This document shows, piece after piece, positions 1 to 7,119 of a stretch of DNA of 35,235 nucleotides. A program made the position numbers and the translations under genes. The DNA comes from JAJKJG01 sp036386395. Lineage in GTDB: Bacteria > Pseudomonadota > Alphaproteobacteria > Rhizobiales > Beijerinckiaceae. The DNA is taken from assembly GCA_036386395.1 (NCBI GenBank), contig DASVVU010000113.1:1-35235 (forward strand), written 5' to 3'. Below the pieces are notes generated by a model, which made no database searches, had not been told where the DNA came from, and saw only the letters and a program-made list of their open reading frames with translations. Positions within the stretch are counted from its first letter, which is position 1. Every line of letters begins with the position of its first letter.

Positions 1-100
1 GTGGAAGGAAGGCGAGGACCGCTCCTCCCGCGTCGTCTTCATCGGCCGCGACCTCGACGAGGACGCGATCCGCCAGGGCTTCTTGAGCTGCGCGGCGTAA
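1..100 (+). CDS. CobW/COG0523-family GTP-binding protein, C-terminal end (partial)
   Basis: The frame beginning at base 2 gives 32 residues and a TAA at 98-100. The stretch reads W-K-E-G-E-D-R-S-S-R-V-V-F-I-G-R-D-L, then D-x3-I-x-x-G-F. This matches the end of the CobW C-terminal domain, where a basic segment followed by VFIGRDLD and a late G-F is typical. COG0523 proteins are G3E P-loop GTPases that deliver or buffer metals such as zinc or cobalt. The GTPase domain lies outside the window, so metal specificity cannot be judged. A WD40 gene follows on the same strand, a pairing I recall from other Hyphomicrobiales. Only the tail is visible, so the call rests on one short motif plus context. 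Confidence 0.72.
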   Translation, partial: WKEGEDRSSRVVFIGRDLDEDAIRQGFLSCAA

Positions 101-107
101 GCCCCTT

Positions 108-205
108 GCCGTCATCCTCGGGCGGAGCGTAAGCGGAGACCCGAGGACCTCGCGCCGCAGAAGGCGCCCTCTGCCCACGAGATGGTCGGCTCGAGGCCGA
201 CCATG
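108..205. repeat. Dispersed intergenic repeat (GTCATCCTCGGG type) with hairpin
   Basis: GCCGTCATCCTCGG at 108-121 is identical to one end of the element at 22980-23130. The interior holds a GGGCGGAGCG...CCCGAGGACC arm pair. The right part is a perfect 9-bp hairpin at 182-204 with a 5-nt loop (ATGGTCGGC / GCCGACCAT), ending 13 nt before the WD40 start codon. It is an extragenic palindrome of the kind scattered through this genome. Confidence 0.6.
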
Positions 206-217
206 ACGGTCGAATAA

Positions 218-1219
218 ATGGAAGTCGCCCCCTCGCTCACCGAGAACGTCGTCCCCGTCGACGCCGGCGCGCACGTCACCGCGGCGGCGTGGCTCGGCGG
301 CACCGCCGCGTTCGCGCTGGGCGACGGCAGCGTGCTTCTGGCGAAGGACGGCGCGACGCACCGCGCGCAGGCGCATCCGGACGGCGCGGTGCTGGTCGCG
401 GCCGGCGACGGCGAGCGGCTCGTCACCGGCGGCGACGACGGGCGCGTGGCGGTGACCGGCCCCGACGGCTCGACCCGCGAGCTCGCCTCGACCGGCGGCG
501 CCTGGATCGACGCCCTCGCCCTGCACTCCGGCGGCGGCGTCGCCTGGAGCGCCGGCAAGCGCGTCACCGCCCGCGACGACAAGGGCCGCGAGAAGATCCT
601 CGACGCGCCCTCCTCGGTGCGCGGCCTCGCCTTTGCGCCCAAGGGCTACCGCCTCGCCATGAGCCACTACAACGGCGCGACCCTGTGGTTCCCGAACCTC
701 GACGCCAAGCCCGAGAGCCTCGAATGGAAGGGCTCGCACCTCGACGTGACGTGGTCGCCGGACGGACGCTTCGTCGTGACCTCCATGCAGGAGAACTCCT
801 TGCATGGCTGGCGCCTCCAGCCCGACAAGGGCCACATGCGCATGGCCGGCTATCCGGGAAAGACGCGCTCATGGTCGTGGTCGCACGACGGCCACTGGTT
901 CGCGACCTCCGGCGCCGATGCCGCGATCGTGTGGCCGTTCGAGTCGAAGGAAGGCCCGATGGGCAAGGCGCCCCGGGAATGCGGCGCGCGGCCCGTCAAG
1001 GTGTCCCGGGTCGCCTTCCATCCCAAGGCGCCCGTGCTCGCGATCGGCTACGAGGACGGCATGGTCCTGCTCGTCCGCCTCGCCGACGCCTCCGAGCTCC
1101 TCGTGCGGCGCACCGTCCCGGACAGCGGGATCACGGCGCTCGCCTGGGACAAGGCCGGTGCGCGCCTCGCCTTCGGGGCCGAGGACGGGCAGGCCGGCGT
1201 CCTGACGTTGCCGAGCTAA
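218..1219 (+). CDS. WD40 repeat protein
   Basis: A 333-residue protein made of WD40-like blades. Recurrent patterns are hydrophobic-A-W/F-S-P/H-D-G followed by a hydrophobic strand, for example the segments around VTWSPDGRFVV, WSWSHDGHWFATSG and VAFHPKAPVLAIG. Seven or so blades would form one beta-propeller, a docking surface for partners rather than an enzyme. No signal peptide or membrane segment is seen, so it is probably cytosolic. The ATG has no good ribosome binding site because an extragenic repeat ends just upstream, but the N-terminus (MEVAPSLTENVVPVDAG) has the expected first strand. It follows the CobW gene and ends 2 nt before the next gene, so it probably shares their transcript and may assist the metal GTPase; that role is inference. 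Confidence 0.82.
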   Translation: MEVAPSLTENVVPVDAGAHVTAAAWLGGTAAFALGDGSVLLAKDGATHRAQAHPDGAVLVAAGDGERLVTGGDDGRVAVTGPDGSTRELASTGGAWIDALALHSGGGVAWSAGKRVTARDDKGREKILDAPSSVRGLAFAPKGYRLAMSHYNGATLWFPNLDAKPESLEWKGSHLDVTWSPDGRFVVTSMQENSLHGWRLQPDKGHMRMAGYPGKTRSWSWSHDGHWFATSGADAAIVWPFESKEGPMGKAPRECGARPVKVSRVAFHPKAPVLAIGYEDGMVLLVRLADASELLVRRTVPDSGITALAWDKAGARLAFGAEDGQAGVLTLPS

Positions 1220-1221
1220 CC

Positions 1222-1482
1222 ATGCGCCTCGGCCTGTTCCGTCGCCGGGAGGAGGCCCAGGCCGAGGCCATGGAACGGGTGAAGGCTTGGGCCGCGGCGG
1301 CCGCGGCCTCGGGCGACACCGTGCTCGCCGTCAACGAGATCGTCTGCACCGACCCGTCCTGCCCCGGCGTCGAGACCGTCGTGCTCCTGATGCGGCCCGG
1401 CCGGAAGACCCGCGCCTGCAAGGTCCCGAAGGCCCTTGCCGAGGTGACGGAACAAGACATCCGCGAGGCTCTTTCCTCGTAA
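1222..1482 (+). CDS. Small conserved three-cysteine protein, function unknown
   Basis: An 86-residue protein starting 2 nt after the WD40 stop, hence translationally coupled. The N-terminal third is basic and helical; the centre holds the motif EIVCTDPSCPGVETVVLLM with Cys42 and Cys47 (C-x4-C), and a third Cys66 follows in a basic segment (RKTRACKVPK). I recognise the C-x-D-P-x-C-P-x-x-E-T pattern as a recurring one in small bacterial proteins but cannot give a family name. Three spaced cysteines in a gene coupled to a CobW-type metal GTPase invite a metal-binding reading, which is inference. Alternatives are a disulfide-bonded or purely structural role. The codon pattern and coupling make the gene itself secure. 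Confidence 0.75.
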   Translation: MRLGLFRRREEAQAEAMERVKAWAAAAAASGDTVLAVNEIVCTDPSCPGVETVVLLMRPGRKTRACKVPKALAEVTEQDIREALSS

Positions 1483-1500
1483 CAGGAGAGGGAAGGGAAT

Positions 1501-2037
1501 TTGCCCCGCATCGCCCGCACGGTCGCGTTCGCCTTCGGGCTCCTTGGCGGGGTCGCGGCCTCGCAGGGGCCGGAGTTCGCGCAGCAGTACCGGCAGCGCC
1601 TCGGCGGCGCCGTCGACGAGCTGCGCCGGGTGGTCGCCCGCTTCGACGCGGACGCGCAGGCGACGGGGCAGGATCGCACGGCCGCGATCGATCGGCTCAG
1701 AAGCAACCCCGACCGGCTGACGAGCCTCCAGGGCGACGCCATGCGGGCGAACGTCGAGCGCCTCGGCCGCCTCGAAGGCCAGCGCGCGGCCTTCGCCGAC
1801 GCCGGCCCGTTCGCCCGCCTCACCCTCCTCGTGCGCGAAGGCGACGCCGACCTCACCCGCGCCGCCTGGCGCGACTTCGAGCCCGCCGTGCCGACCACGA
1901 CCGAAGGCTTCGTGACGGCGGCGCTGGGCTTCGTTTTCGCCTACCTGCTGTCGCGTCTCATCGGCGTGCCGATGCGGCGCGTAATCGTGCGAAGAAGGGC
2001 GAGGCCGATCCGCGCCGGTGGACAGATCAGCGCCTGA
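1501..2037 (+). CDS. DUF2937-family membrane protein
   Basis: A 178-residue protein with an N-terminal hydrophobic segment (about residues 5-22), a long amphipathic helical region of about 120 residues rich in Arg/Asp/Ala, and a C-terminal hydrophobic segment (about 137-158, AALGFVFAYLLSRLIGVPMR). This two-anchor layout and the PEFAQQYRQRLGG/DELRRVV segment near the N-terminus match DUF2937, a family without assigned function. The start is TTG at 1501, chosen because AGGAGAGGGAAGGG lies directly upstream at about 1483-1497. It is the last gene of the rightward cobW-WD40 group and converges on the Uma2 gene with 9 nt between the stops. Confidence 0.74.
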   Translation: MPRIARTVAFAFGLLGGVAASQGPEFAQQYRQRLGGAVDELRRVVARFDADAQATGQDRTAAIDRLRSNPDRLTSLQGDAMRANVERLGRLEGQRAAFADAGPFARLTLLVREGDADLTRAAWRDFEPAVPTTTEGFVTAALGFVFAYLLSRLIGVPMRRVIVRRRARPIRAGGQISA

Positions 2038-2046
2038 GGAAATTCG

Positions 2047-2619
2047 TCAGGCACCCTCGGTAAAGGGTATGCCCTTGTAGATTTCGGCCAGCGTGAGCGA
2101 GGCTTCGAGGTCCGGCACGTCCAACCGCGTCTCCGCTCCCTTCAGGACCGAGAAGCGCCAGTCCTCGGCCTCCCGCCTCCACAGCTCGACCCTGATCTCG
2201 TCCTGATAGATGATGAGCAGCGTGCGCAGGCTCGGCAGCGCCTTGTAGAACTCTACCTTGCGCCCGCGGTCGTTGCTCATGGTGCTGGGCGACAGCACCT
2301 CGGCGATGAGAACGGGGTCGTGCGCGTAGCCGTCGGGCCGCAGAGGCCCGCAGCGGACGACGATGTCCGGAATGGGCGCGTAGTTGTCGACCTCATCGTT
2401 GAGGATCCCGAGTCCCGGCAGGGCGCGGCAGCCGCGGGCGTCGGCGGCCGGCCCGAGGCGCAACAGCAGGTTCATGACGATCGCCTGATGACGCTCGTTC
2501 TGCGGCGCCATCAACGTCGGCTGCCCATCGAGAAGCTCCCACCGCTCCTCGTCGGGATAGGGCCGGATCATCTCGATGAACTCGCCGACCTTGAGCCGTC
2601 TGCGAACCGCGACGTTCAT
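2047..2619 (-). CDS. Uma2-family (DUF820) putative restriction-type endonuclease
   Basis: A 190-residue protein. The PD-(D/E)xK-like core is visible: P-D85-I-V-V, then L-I-A-E107-V-L-S-P-S-T and the helix carrying K121 in RKVEFYKA. The N-terminal ERWELLDGQPTLMAPQNERHQ and PIPDIVV segments are typical of Uma2 proteins, which are abundant in cyanobacteria and some alphaproteobacteria and have no established biological role. The start at 2619 is preferred over the ATG at 2634 because AGGA lies 8 nt upstream of the former on the minus strand. It is downstream of homospermidine synthase but 71 nt separate them, and nothing links them functionally. All three presumed acidic/lysine residues are intact. 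Confidence 0.85.
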   Translation of the reverse strand: MNVAVRRRLKVGEFIEMIRPYPDEERWELLDGQPTLMAPQNERHQAIVMNLLLRLGPAADARGCRALPGLGILNDEVDNYAPIPDIVVRCGPLRPDGYAHDPVLIAEVLSPSTMSNDRGRKVEFYKALPSLRTLLIIYQDEIRVELWRREAEDWRFSVLKGAETRLDVPDLEASLTLAEIYKGIPFTEGA

Positions 2620-2690
2620 CCGGGCAGTCCTCATGAACGGACGAGAATAGCACCGAAACCGCGTACGGGCATCGCCGTTCCCCCGATCCC

Positions 2691-4118
2691 TCACCGCACC
2701 AGCACGTTGCGGAACTGCCAGGGGTCGCTCGTGTCGACGTCCTCGGGGAAGAAGCCCGGACGGGCGTCGAGCGGCGTCCAGTCGGTGTAGAAGCCGCGCA
2801 CCGGGCCGAGGTAGGGCGACTGCACCGCGAGGCAGCGGCGGAAGTCGATCTCGTCCGCCTCGACGATGCCGGCCTCGGGGTTCTCGAGGGCCCAGACCAT
2901 GCCGGCGAGCACGGCCGAGGTCACCTGCAGGCCGGTGGCGTTCTGGTAGGGGGCGATGCGGCGGGTCTCCTCGATCGAGAGCTGCGAGCCGTACCAGTAG
3001 GCGTTCCTGCCGTGACCGTAGAGGAGGACGCCGAGCTCGTCGATGCCGTCGACGATCTCGTCCTCGGTCAGGATGTGGTGGCGCTCCTGCACGCGCCCGC
3101 CCTGCCCGAACATCTCGTGCAGCGACAGCACCGCCTCGTTGCAGGGATGGTAGGCGTAGTGGCAGGTCGGGCGGAACGCGACCTTCCCGCTCTCCCGCAC
3201 CGTGAAGTAGTCCGGGATCGAGATCGACTCGTTGTGGGTGACGAGGAAGCCGTACTGCGGCCCCGGCGTCGGGCACCAGGTCCGCACGCGGGTGTTGGCG
3301 CCGGGCTGGTTCAAGTAGATCGCGAGGCTGTCGGCGCCCTGGCGGCCGGCGCCCTCCGGCATCCAGGTCTCGTGCGTACCCCAGCCGAGCTCCGCCGGCT
3401 GCATGCCTTCCGACACGAAGCCCTCGACCGACCAGGTGTTGACGAAGACCCGCATCGGCTTCTCGGAGGTGGCGCGCTGGGTGTCGCGCTCGGCGATATG
3501 GATCCCCTTCACGCCGACTTGGCTCATGAGGCGGGCCCACTCCTGCTGCCCCTGCGGCTCGTCGTGCGGAACGCCAAGGTCGTGGGCGAGGTCGAGGAGC
3601 GCCTGCTTGACGAACCACGACACCATGCCGGGGTTCGCGCCGCAGCACGACACGGCGGTCGGGCCGCCGGGGTTGCGGCGACGAGCCGCGAGCGTCTCCT
3701 CGCGCAGGACGTAGTTCGTGCGCGCGCTCGGACCCTTCGAAGGGTCGAAGTAGAAGCCGGGCCAGGGCTCGTTGACGGTGTCGATGTAGAGGGTGCCGTG
3801 CTCGCGCGCGAGCTCCATGATGTCGACCGAGGAGGTGTCGACCGAGAGGTTGACGCAGAACCCCTGGCCCCCGCCCTCGGTGAAGAGGGGCGCGAGGATC
3901 TCGCGGTAGTTCTCCCGCGTGAGCGCCGCCTGCACGAAGCGGATGCCGCGCTCGTCGAGGAGCCGCCGGTCGGCGTCCGACAGATCGATGACCGTCAAGC
4001 GGCGCTTGTCGTAATCGAAGTGCCGCTCGATCAGGGGCAGCGTGCCCTTCCCGATCGAGCCGAAGCCGATCATCACGATCGGACCGTCGATGCGGCCATG
4101 CACGGGCCAAGTCGTCAT
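2691..4118 (-). CDS. hss: Homospermidine synthase
   Basis: A 475-residue enzyme that makes sym-homospermidine from two putrescines (or putrescine and spermidine) with NAD+ as prosthetic hydride carrier. The N-terminal Rossmann motif is VMIGFGSIGKGTLPL (about residues 15-29). Other family segments are DTSSVDIMELAREHGTLYIDT, SCCGANPGMVSWFVKQ and the C-terminal GLQVTSAVLAGMVWALENP. Length matches bacterial Hss. A clear GAAGGAGAA lies 7-8 nt before the ATG. In alphaproteobacteria homospermidine commonly replaces spermidine, and the substrate is supplied by the ornithine decarboxylase encoded at 7600. Here the two genes are split by a GNAT gene, opgD and a long noncoding region and point in opposite directions, so they are not one operon. 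Confidence 0.96.
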   Translation of the reverse strand: MTTWPVHGRIDGPIVMIGFGSIGKGTLPLIERHFDYDKRRLTVIDLSDADRRLLDERGIRFVQAALTRENYREILAPLFTEGGGQGFCVNLSVDTSSVDIMELAREHGTLYIDTVNEPWPGFYFDPSKGPSARTNYVLREETLAARRRNPGGPTAVSCCGANPGMVSWFVKQALLDLAHDLGVPHDEPQGQQEWARLMSQVGVKGIHIAERDTQRATSEKPMRVFVNTWSVEGFVSEGMQPAELGWGTHETWMPEGAGRQGADSLAIYLNQPGANTRVRTWCPTPGPQYGFLVTHNESISIPDYFTVRESGKVAFRPTCHYAYHPCNEAVLSLHEMFGQGGRVQERHHILTEDEIVDGIDELGVLLYGHGRNAYWYGSQLSIEETRRIAPYQNATGLQVTSAVLAGMVWALENPEAGIVEADEIDFRRCLAVQSPYLGPVRGFYTDWTPLDARPGFFPEDVDTSDPWQFRNVLVR

Positions 4119-4236
4119 CCCGGTTCTCCTTCGGTCGGTGGGCGCGCTAGCGCGGGCATTGCGGCCCTGGCGCTACGGCGCGGTGAAATAGTCGAGAGGG
4201 CCAGGAGGTCAACCGTGCGAGGTTCCGCTCTGGCGG

Positions 4237-4713
4237 TCACCCCAACTCCTTCTCGTAGCGCCACGCCGCTTCGCCGTCCTCGTAATAGTCCTCCACCACG
4301 TCGAAGCGGCGGTAGCCCGCCTTCTCGTAGAGGGTGCGGGCCGGCTTGTTGTCGGCGCGGACTTCGAGGCGCAGGTGCGTGCAGCCTTTCGCCCTCGCCC
4401 GCGCCTCGGCGGCTTCGAGGAGGATCTTTCCCAAGCCTTTGCCGGCGGCGCCGGGCCTGACCGCGATGGAGTTGAGGCGCGCCGTCCGGGAGTTCCGGCG
4501 GCGCTGGAGGAGGGCGTAGCCGGCGACGCCGGTGTCCCCGTCGGCGACGAGGAGGTCGATCGTCGGCGAGCGGACCGCGTGGCGGAAGGCGCGGCGGTCG
4601 AGGCGGTCCGTCGGGAACACGGCCTCGATGGCGAGGAGGGCGTCGACATCGCCGGGCCGCGCCTGCCGGATGGCCGGAGCCCGGGCGTCCTCCCGCCTTA
4701 CGGGGCGGTCCAC
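4237..4713 (-). CDS. GNAT-family N-acetyltransferase (RimI-like)
   Basis: A 158-residue single-domain GNAT. Motif A is clear: LNSIAVRPGAAGKGLGKILLEAA with the R/Q-x-x-G-x-G/A acetyl-CoA pyrophosphate loop. Motif B follows as LRLEVRADNKPARTLYEKAGYRR, the N-x-x-A-x-x-L-Y-E-K-x-G-F/Y signature found in RimI and relatives. The start is GTG and overlaps the end of opgD by 16 nt, so it is likely cotranscribed and coupled with opgD. The acceptor cannot be read from the sequence; ribosomal-protein, small-molecule and polyamine substrates are all possible. Its position next to homospermidine synthase makes a polyamine substrate worth considering, but only as inference. Confidence 0.85.
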   Translation of the reverse strand: MDRPVRREDARAPAIRQARPGDVDALLAIEAVFPTDRLDRRAFRHAVRSPTIDLLVADGDTGVAGYALLQRRRNSRTARLNSIAVRPGAAGKGLGKILLEAAEARARAKGCTHLRLEVRADNKPARTLYEKAGYRRFDVVEDYYEDGEAAWRYEKELG

Positions 4714-6248
4714 GGGAAGGTCCAGGTCTCGGTGAGTGCCTTGTTGCCGGCCCGCAGGTACGCGCGCAGGTCCGTCGACTGCCCGCTCTCAAGGCGCACG
4801 TCGAAGGCGGCGCGGAAGCCGCGGACGTGCTCGTTCGGGACCACGAAGGTGTGCACGATCTGGCCGGCGGAGGTCGACGGCACCACCTGAACGAGACCGG
4901 GATCGCCGAGGTAATAGGCGAGGTTGCCGCCGGCGAAGTCGATCAGGAAGCGGCGCACGAGGGGGTCGCCGGGGTCCGGCGAGCCGCTCGCCCGAGCCGG
5001 GGCCTGGAAGGTGTTGATGACGCGCCCGCCCGGGTGCATCTCCTCCGTCGCCGCGACGGCGCGCAGCCGGTAGCCGAAGGCGATCTCCTGGCCGGGCTCG
5101 TAGGGCGCCTTCGGCTGCCAGTAGGCCACGACGTTGTCGGCGGTCTCGTTGTCGGTCGGCAGCTCGATCAGCTCGACGTGGCCCTCGCCCCACGGGCTCG
5201 TGGGCTCGACCCAGTAGCCCGGGCGAAGATGGTAATGCGCCTCGAGATCCTGGTAGCTCTCGAAGGCCCGGTCGCGCTGCAGGAGCCCGAAGCCGCGCGG
5301 GTTCGTGTCGACGAAGGCGGAGAGCCAGCGCTTGCCCGGGTTGTGCAGGGGGCGCCAGATCCACTCGCCGCCGCCGGTGTGCATGAGGAGGCCGTCGGAA
5401 TCGTGCAGCTCGGGCCGGAAGGCGTCGACCCGGCGGCGGTCGTTCTCGCCCTCGAAGAACATGGAGGTCAGCGGCGCAAGACCGACCGAGGCCATGGTCC
5501 GGCGCGGGAAGAGCGTCGCCGTCACGTCGATCGCGGTCTCGACGGCGGGGTAGATCTCGAAGCGGTAGGCGCCCGCGACCGAGGGGCCGTCGAGGAGGGC
5601 GTAGACGAGGGCCCGCTCGGCCCCGGCCGGAGGCACGTCGACCCAGAACTCGCGGAAGTACGGGAACTCCTCCTCGCCGTTCCGGGCGGCGTTGATCGCG
5701 AGCCCGCGGGCCGAGAGGCCGTAGCGCTGGTCGCGGCCGAGGAAGCGGAAATAGCTCGCGCCCAGGAAGGCGATGAGCTCGTCGAGGATCTTCGGGTTGT
5801 TGAGGGGGTAGTGGAGGCGGAAGCCCGCAAAGCCGAGGTTCACGGGGAGCGGCCGCTCGATGCGCGTGCGGCCCATGTCGAAAAGCTGCGGCTGGTAGGC
5901 GACGGGCGTCGGCACCCCGTCGCGGATCACGTTCACGGTGACGGGGCGCTGGTACAGGAATCCGAGGTGGAAGAGCTGCATCCGGAACGGCCCGCCGCCG
6001 GAGCCGAGGAGAGCGCGGTCGGGGCGGAAGCGGATGTCGCGGTAGGCGTCGAAATCGAGCCGGTTGAGCGGCTCGGGCAGCGGCGGCGCGTTCGCTTCGA
6101 AGGCCGAGCCGGCAAGCTCCCGGGCGCGGCGCACCACGTCCTCGTAGCGGAACGGCGTCGGCGCCGGCGGGCCGCCTTGGGCGAGGGCCGGGCCGGCGGC
6201 GAGCGCGAGGGAGCCCTGGAGGAGGCGGCGGCGGGTGAGGCGCAACAT
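4698..6248 (-). CDS. opgD: Periplasmic glucan biosynthesis protein OpgD/MdoD, Tat-exported
   Basis: A 516-residue MdoG/OpgG superfamily protein that acts in the periplasm on the backbone of osmoregulated periplasmic glucans. The N-terminus MLRLTRRRLLQGSLALAAG with a following ALAQG cleavage site is a twin-arginine (Tat) signal, which distinguishes OpgD from the Sec-exported OpgG. Family segments include FRMQLFHLGFLYQRPVTV, SYFRFLGRDQRYGLSARGLA, FFEGENDR and DNVVAYWQPKAPYEPGQE. The open frame continues 56 codons upstream, but the ATG at 6248 places the Tat motif correctly and the upstream residues look like noncoding translation. No opgH or opgB-type partner is in the window. The stop is overlapped by the downstream GNAT gene. 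Confidence 0.92.
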   Translation of the reverse strand: MLRLTRRRLLQGSLALAAGPALAQGGPPAPTPFRYEDVVRRARELAGSAFEANAPPLPEPLNRLDFDAYRDIRFRPDRALLGSGGGPFRMQLFHLGFLYQRPVTVNVIRDGVPTPVAYQPQLFDMGRTRIERPLPVNLGFAGFRLHYPLNNPKILDELIAFLGASYFRFLGRDQRYGLSARGLAINAARNGEEEFPYFREFWVDVPPAGAERALVYALLDGPSVAGAYRFEIYPAVETAIDVTATLFPRRTMASVGLAPLTSMFFEGENDRRRVDAFRPELHDSDGLLMHTGGGEWIWRPLHNPGKRWLSAFVDTNPRGFGLLQRDRAFESYQDLEAHYHLRPGYWVEPTSPWGEGHVELIELPTDNETADNVVAYWQPKAPYEPGQEIAFGYRLRAVAATEEMHPGGRVINTFQAPARASGSPDPGDPLVRRFLIDFAGGNLAYYLGDPGLVQVVPSTSAGQIVHTFVVPNEHVRGFRAAFDVRLESGQSTDLRAYLRAGNKALTETWTFPWTAP

Positions 6249-6409
6249 GGGGACAGAACTCACGAGGCCGGCGAGGCGTTCGGCCGGCGGGAGAGTTAAG
6301 CGAGGCCGTAAGCGTCGTCCACTCTCCCTCTCCCGCAGAGAGAGGGCCGTCTCGGTTAAAATCCGAGGGGCCGGCTGGCTGCGCTGACGAAGATTCTTGA
6401 AAATAATCC

Positions 6410-6439
6410 TTGACATCGTTCCTGTTCTGTGCTCGTAAT
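6410..6439 (+). promoter_or_regulatory. Possible sigma70-type promoter with degenerate LexA-like box
   Basis: A perfect TTGACA at 6410-6415 is followed after 18 nt by CGTAAT (6434-6439), a four-of-six match to the -10 consensus. Between them GTTC-N7-GTGC (6418-6432) differs in one base from the alphaproteobacterial LexA box GTTC-N7-GTTC. It points rightward into the hairpin-rich noncoding stretch. Predicted by eye only. Confidence 0.35.
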
Positions 6440-6844
6440 GCGCCGTCCCGCCCGCGAGGGGCGCTTCCGGAGGCGTTCGAAGCGGGGCGGCATCGGCCGG
6501 TGGTCGGAAACCCGCAAGGGCTTACGGATATCGGGCGGTGGCCAGGAGTGCGTCTTTGCGGGCGTGCTCTCGGCTGATGCGGCGCTGAGCCCCGCCTTAC
6601 GCCAAGGCGGGTGTCTCGGGGTCCTCCGCCTCCCGGTTCTCGCGCGATGAGAAGGGCGCGCTCCCGGCATCATGGCGGCGGCCTCGCCCGTCCCGGTCTC
6701 AAAAGGACCGGGTCCGTGCGGACGCACTTCAAGGCGCAAGCCTCGACCGGCGATGGTCGAGACAGGCGCCGAAGCGCGAGGCCAGGGATCAAGAGCGCCG
6801 CGCGGGAGGTCCGGTGCGGCCCGCGCAAGCGGCCAACCCCTTAT

Positions 6845-6875
6845 CCCGTCCCGTCCCGTTCCCGTCCCGTCCCGC
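6845..6875. repeat. CCCGT pentanucleotide tandem repeat
   Basis: Three perfect CCCGT units (6845-6859), a single T, two more perfect units (6861-6870) and a CCCGC. It sits in the loop between the 13-bp inverted repeat arms at 6802-6814 and 6902-6914. The array could vary in length between strains by slippage. Confidence 0.8.
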
Positions 6876-7083
6876 AGCCCGCTTAGTTGGGAGCGGGCCG
6901 GCCGGACCTCCCGCTCCCCTCGATCTTTCGAGGATGCGGCTTCTCTCCCCAGACCCTCGGGCCGGAAACGGCCGCGAGGATGAAGGCGCTCGCGCTTTTC
7001 GGAGCGGACCACTCGTGCTTCGAGACCGCAGGCGGCGAAGCTGTGGATAGCCGCGATCGGTTGAGGAAATTGGCCGAAACCCC

Positions 7084-7112
7084 TTGTGATCTCGGGGAAT
7101 CGCCCGTATCTA
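7084..7112 (+). promoter_or_regulatory. Candidate promoter for the odc leader
   Basis: TTGTGA (7084-7089), a 17-nt spacer and TATCTA (7107-7112) form a plausible vegetative promoter (four and three matches of six). Transcription would begin near 7119, giving an untranslated leader of about 480 nt before ornithine decarboxylase. Confidence 0.4.
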
Positions 7113-7119
7113 ACCCTTG

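Larger units (their letters stand above)
6249..7083. other. Long noncoding stretch rich in hairpins (opgD-odc intergenic)
   Basis: No open frame here looks like a real gene: all are rich in Arg/Pro/Ser/Gly without family motifs, and no good start with a ribosome binding site was found. The stretch is unusually full of perfect inverted repeats. They lie at 6326-6346, 6591-6611, 6692-6712, 6742-6761, 6802-6814 with 6902-6914, 6918-6933 and 6955-6979. The last has a GAAA tetraloop on a 10-bp stem with one bulge. A CCCGT tandem repeat lies at 6845-6875. A structured RNA is possible; see the findings. Confidence 0.5.

Noticed and set aside
2641..2690. Uma2 and homospermidine synthase as one functional unit
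   Set aside because: Same strand, but a 71-nt gap and no known link. Adjacency is likely accidental.
2047..4110. A 687-residue minus-strand open frame joining Uma2 with a long upstream part
   Set aside because: Only the last 190 residues are a real protein. The rest is an out-of-frame shadow of homospermidine synthase, rich in Arg/Pro/Ala.
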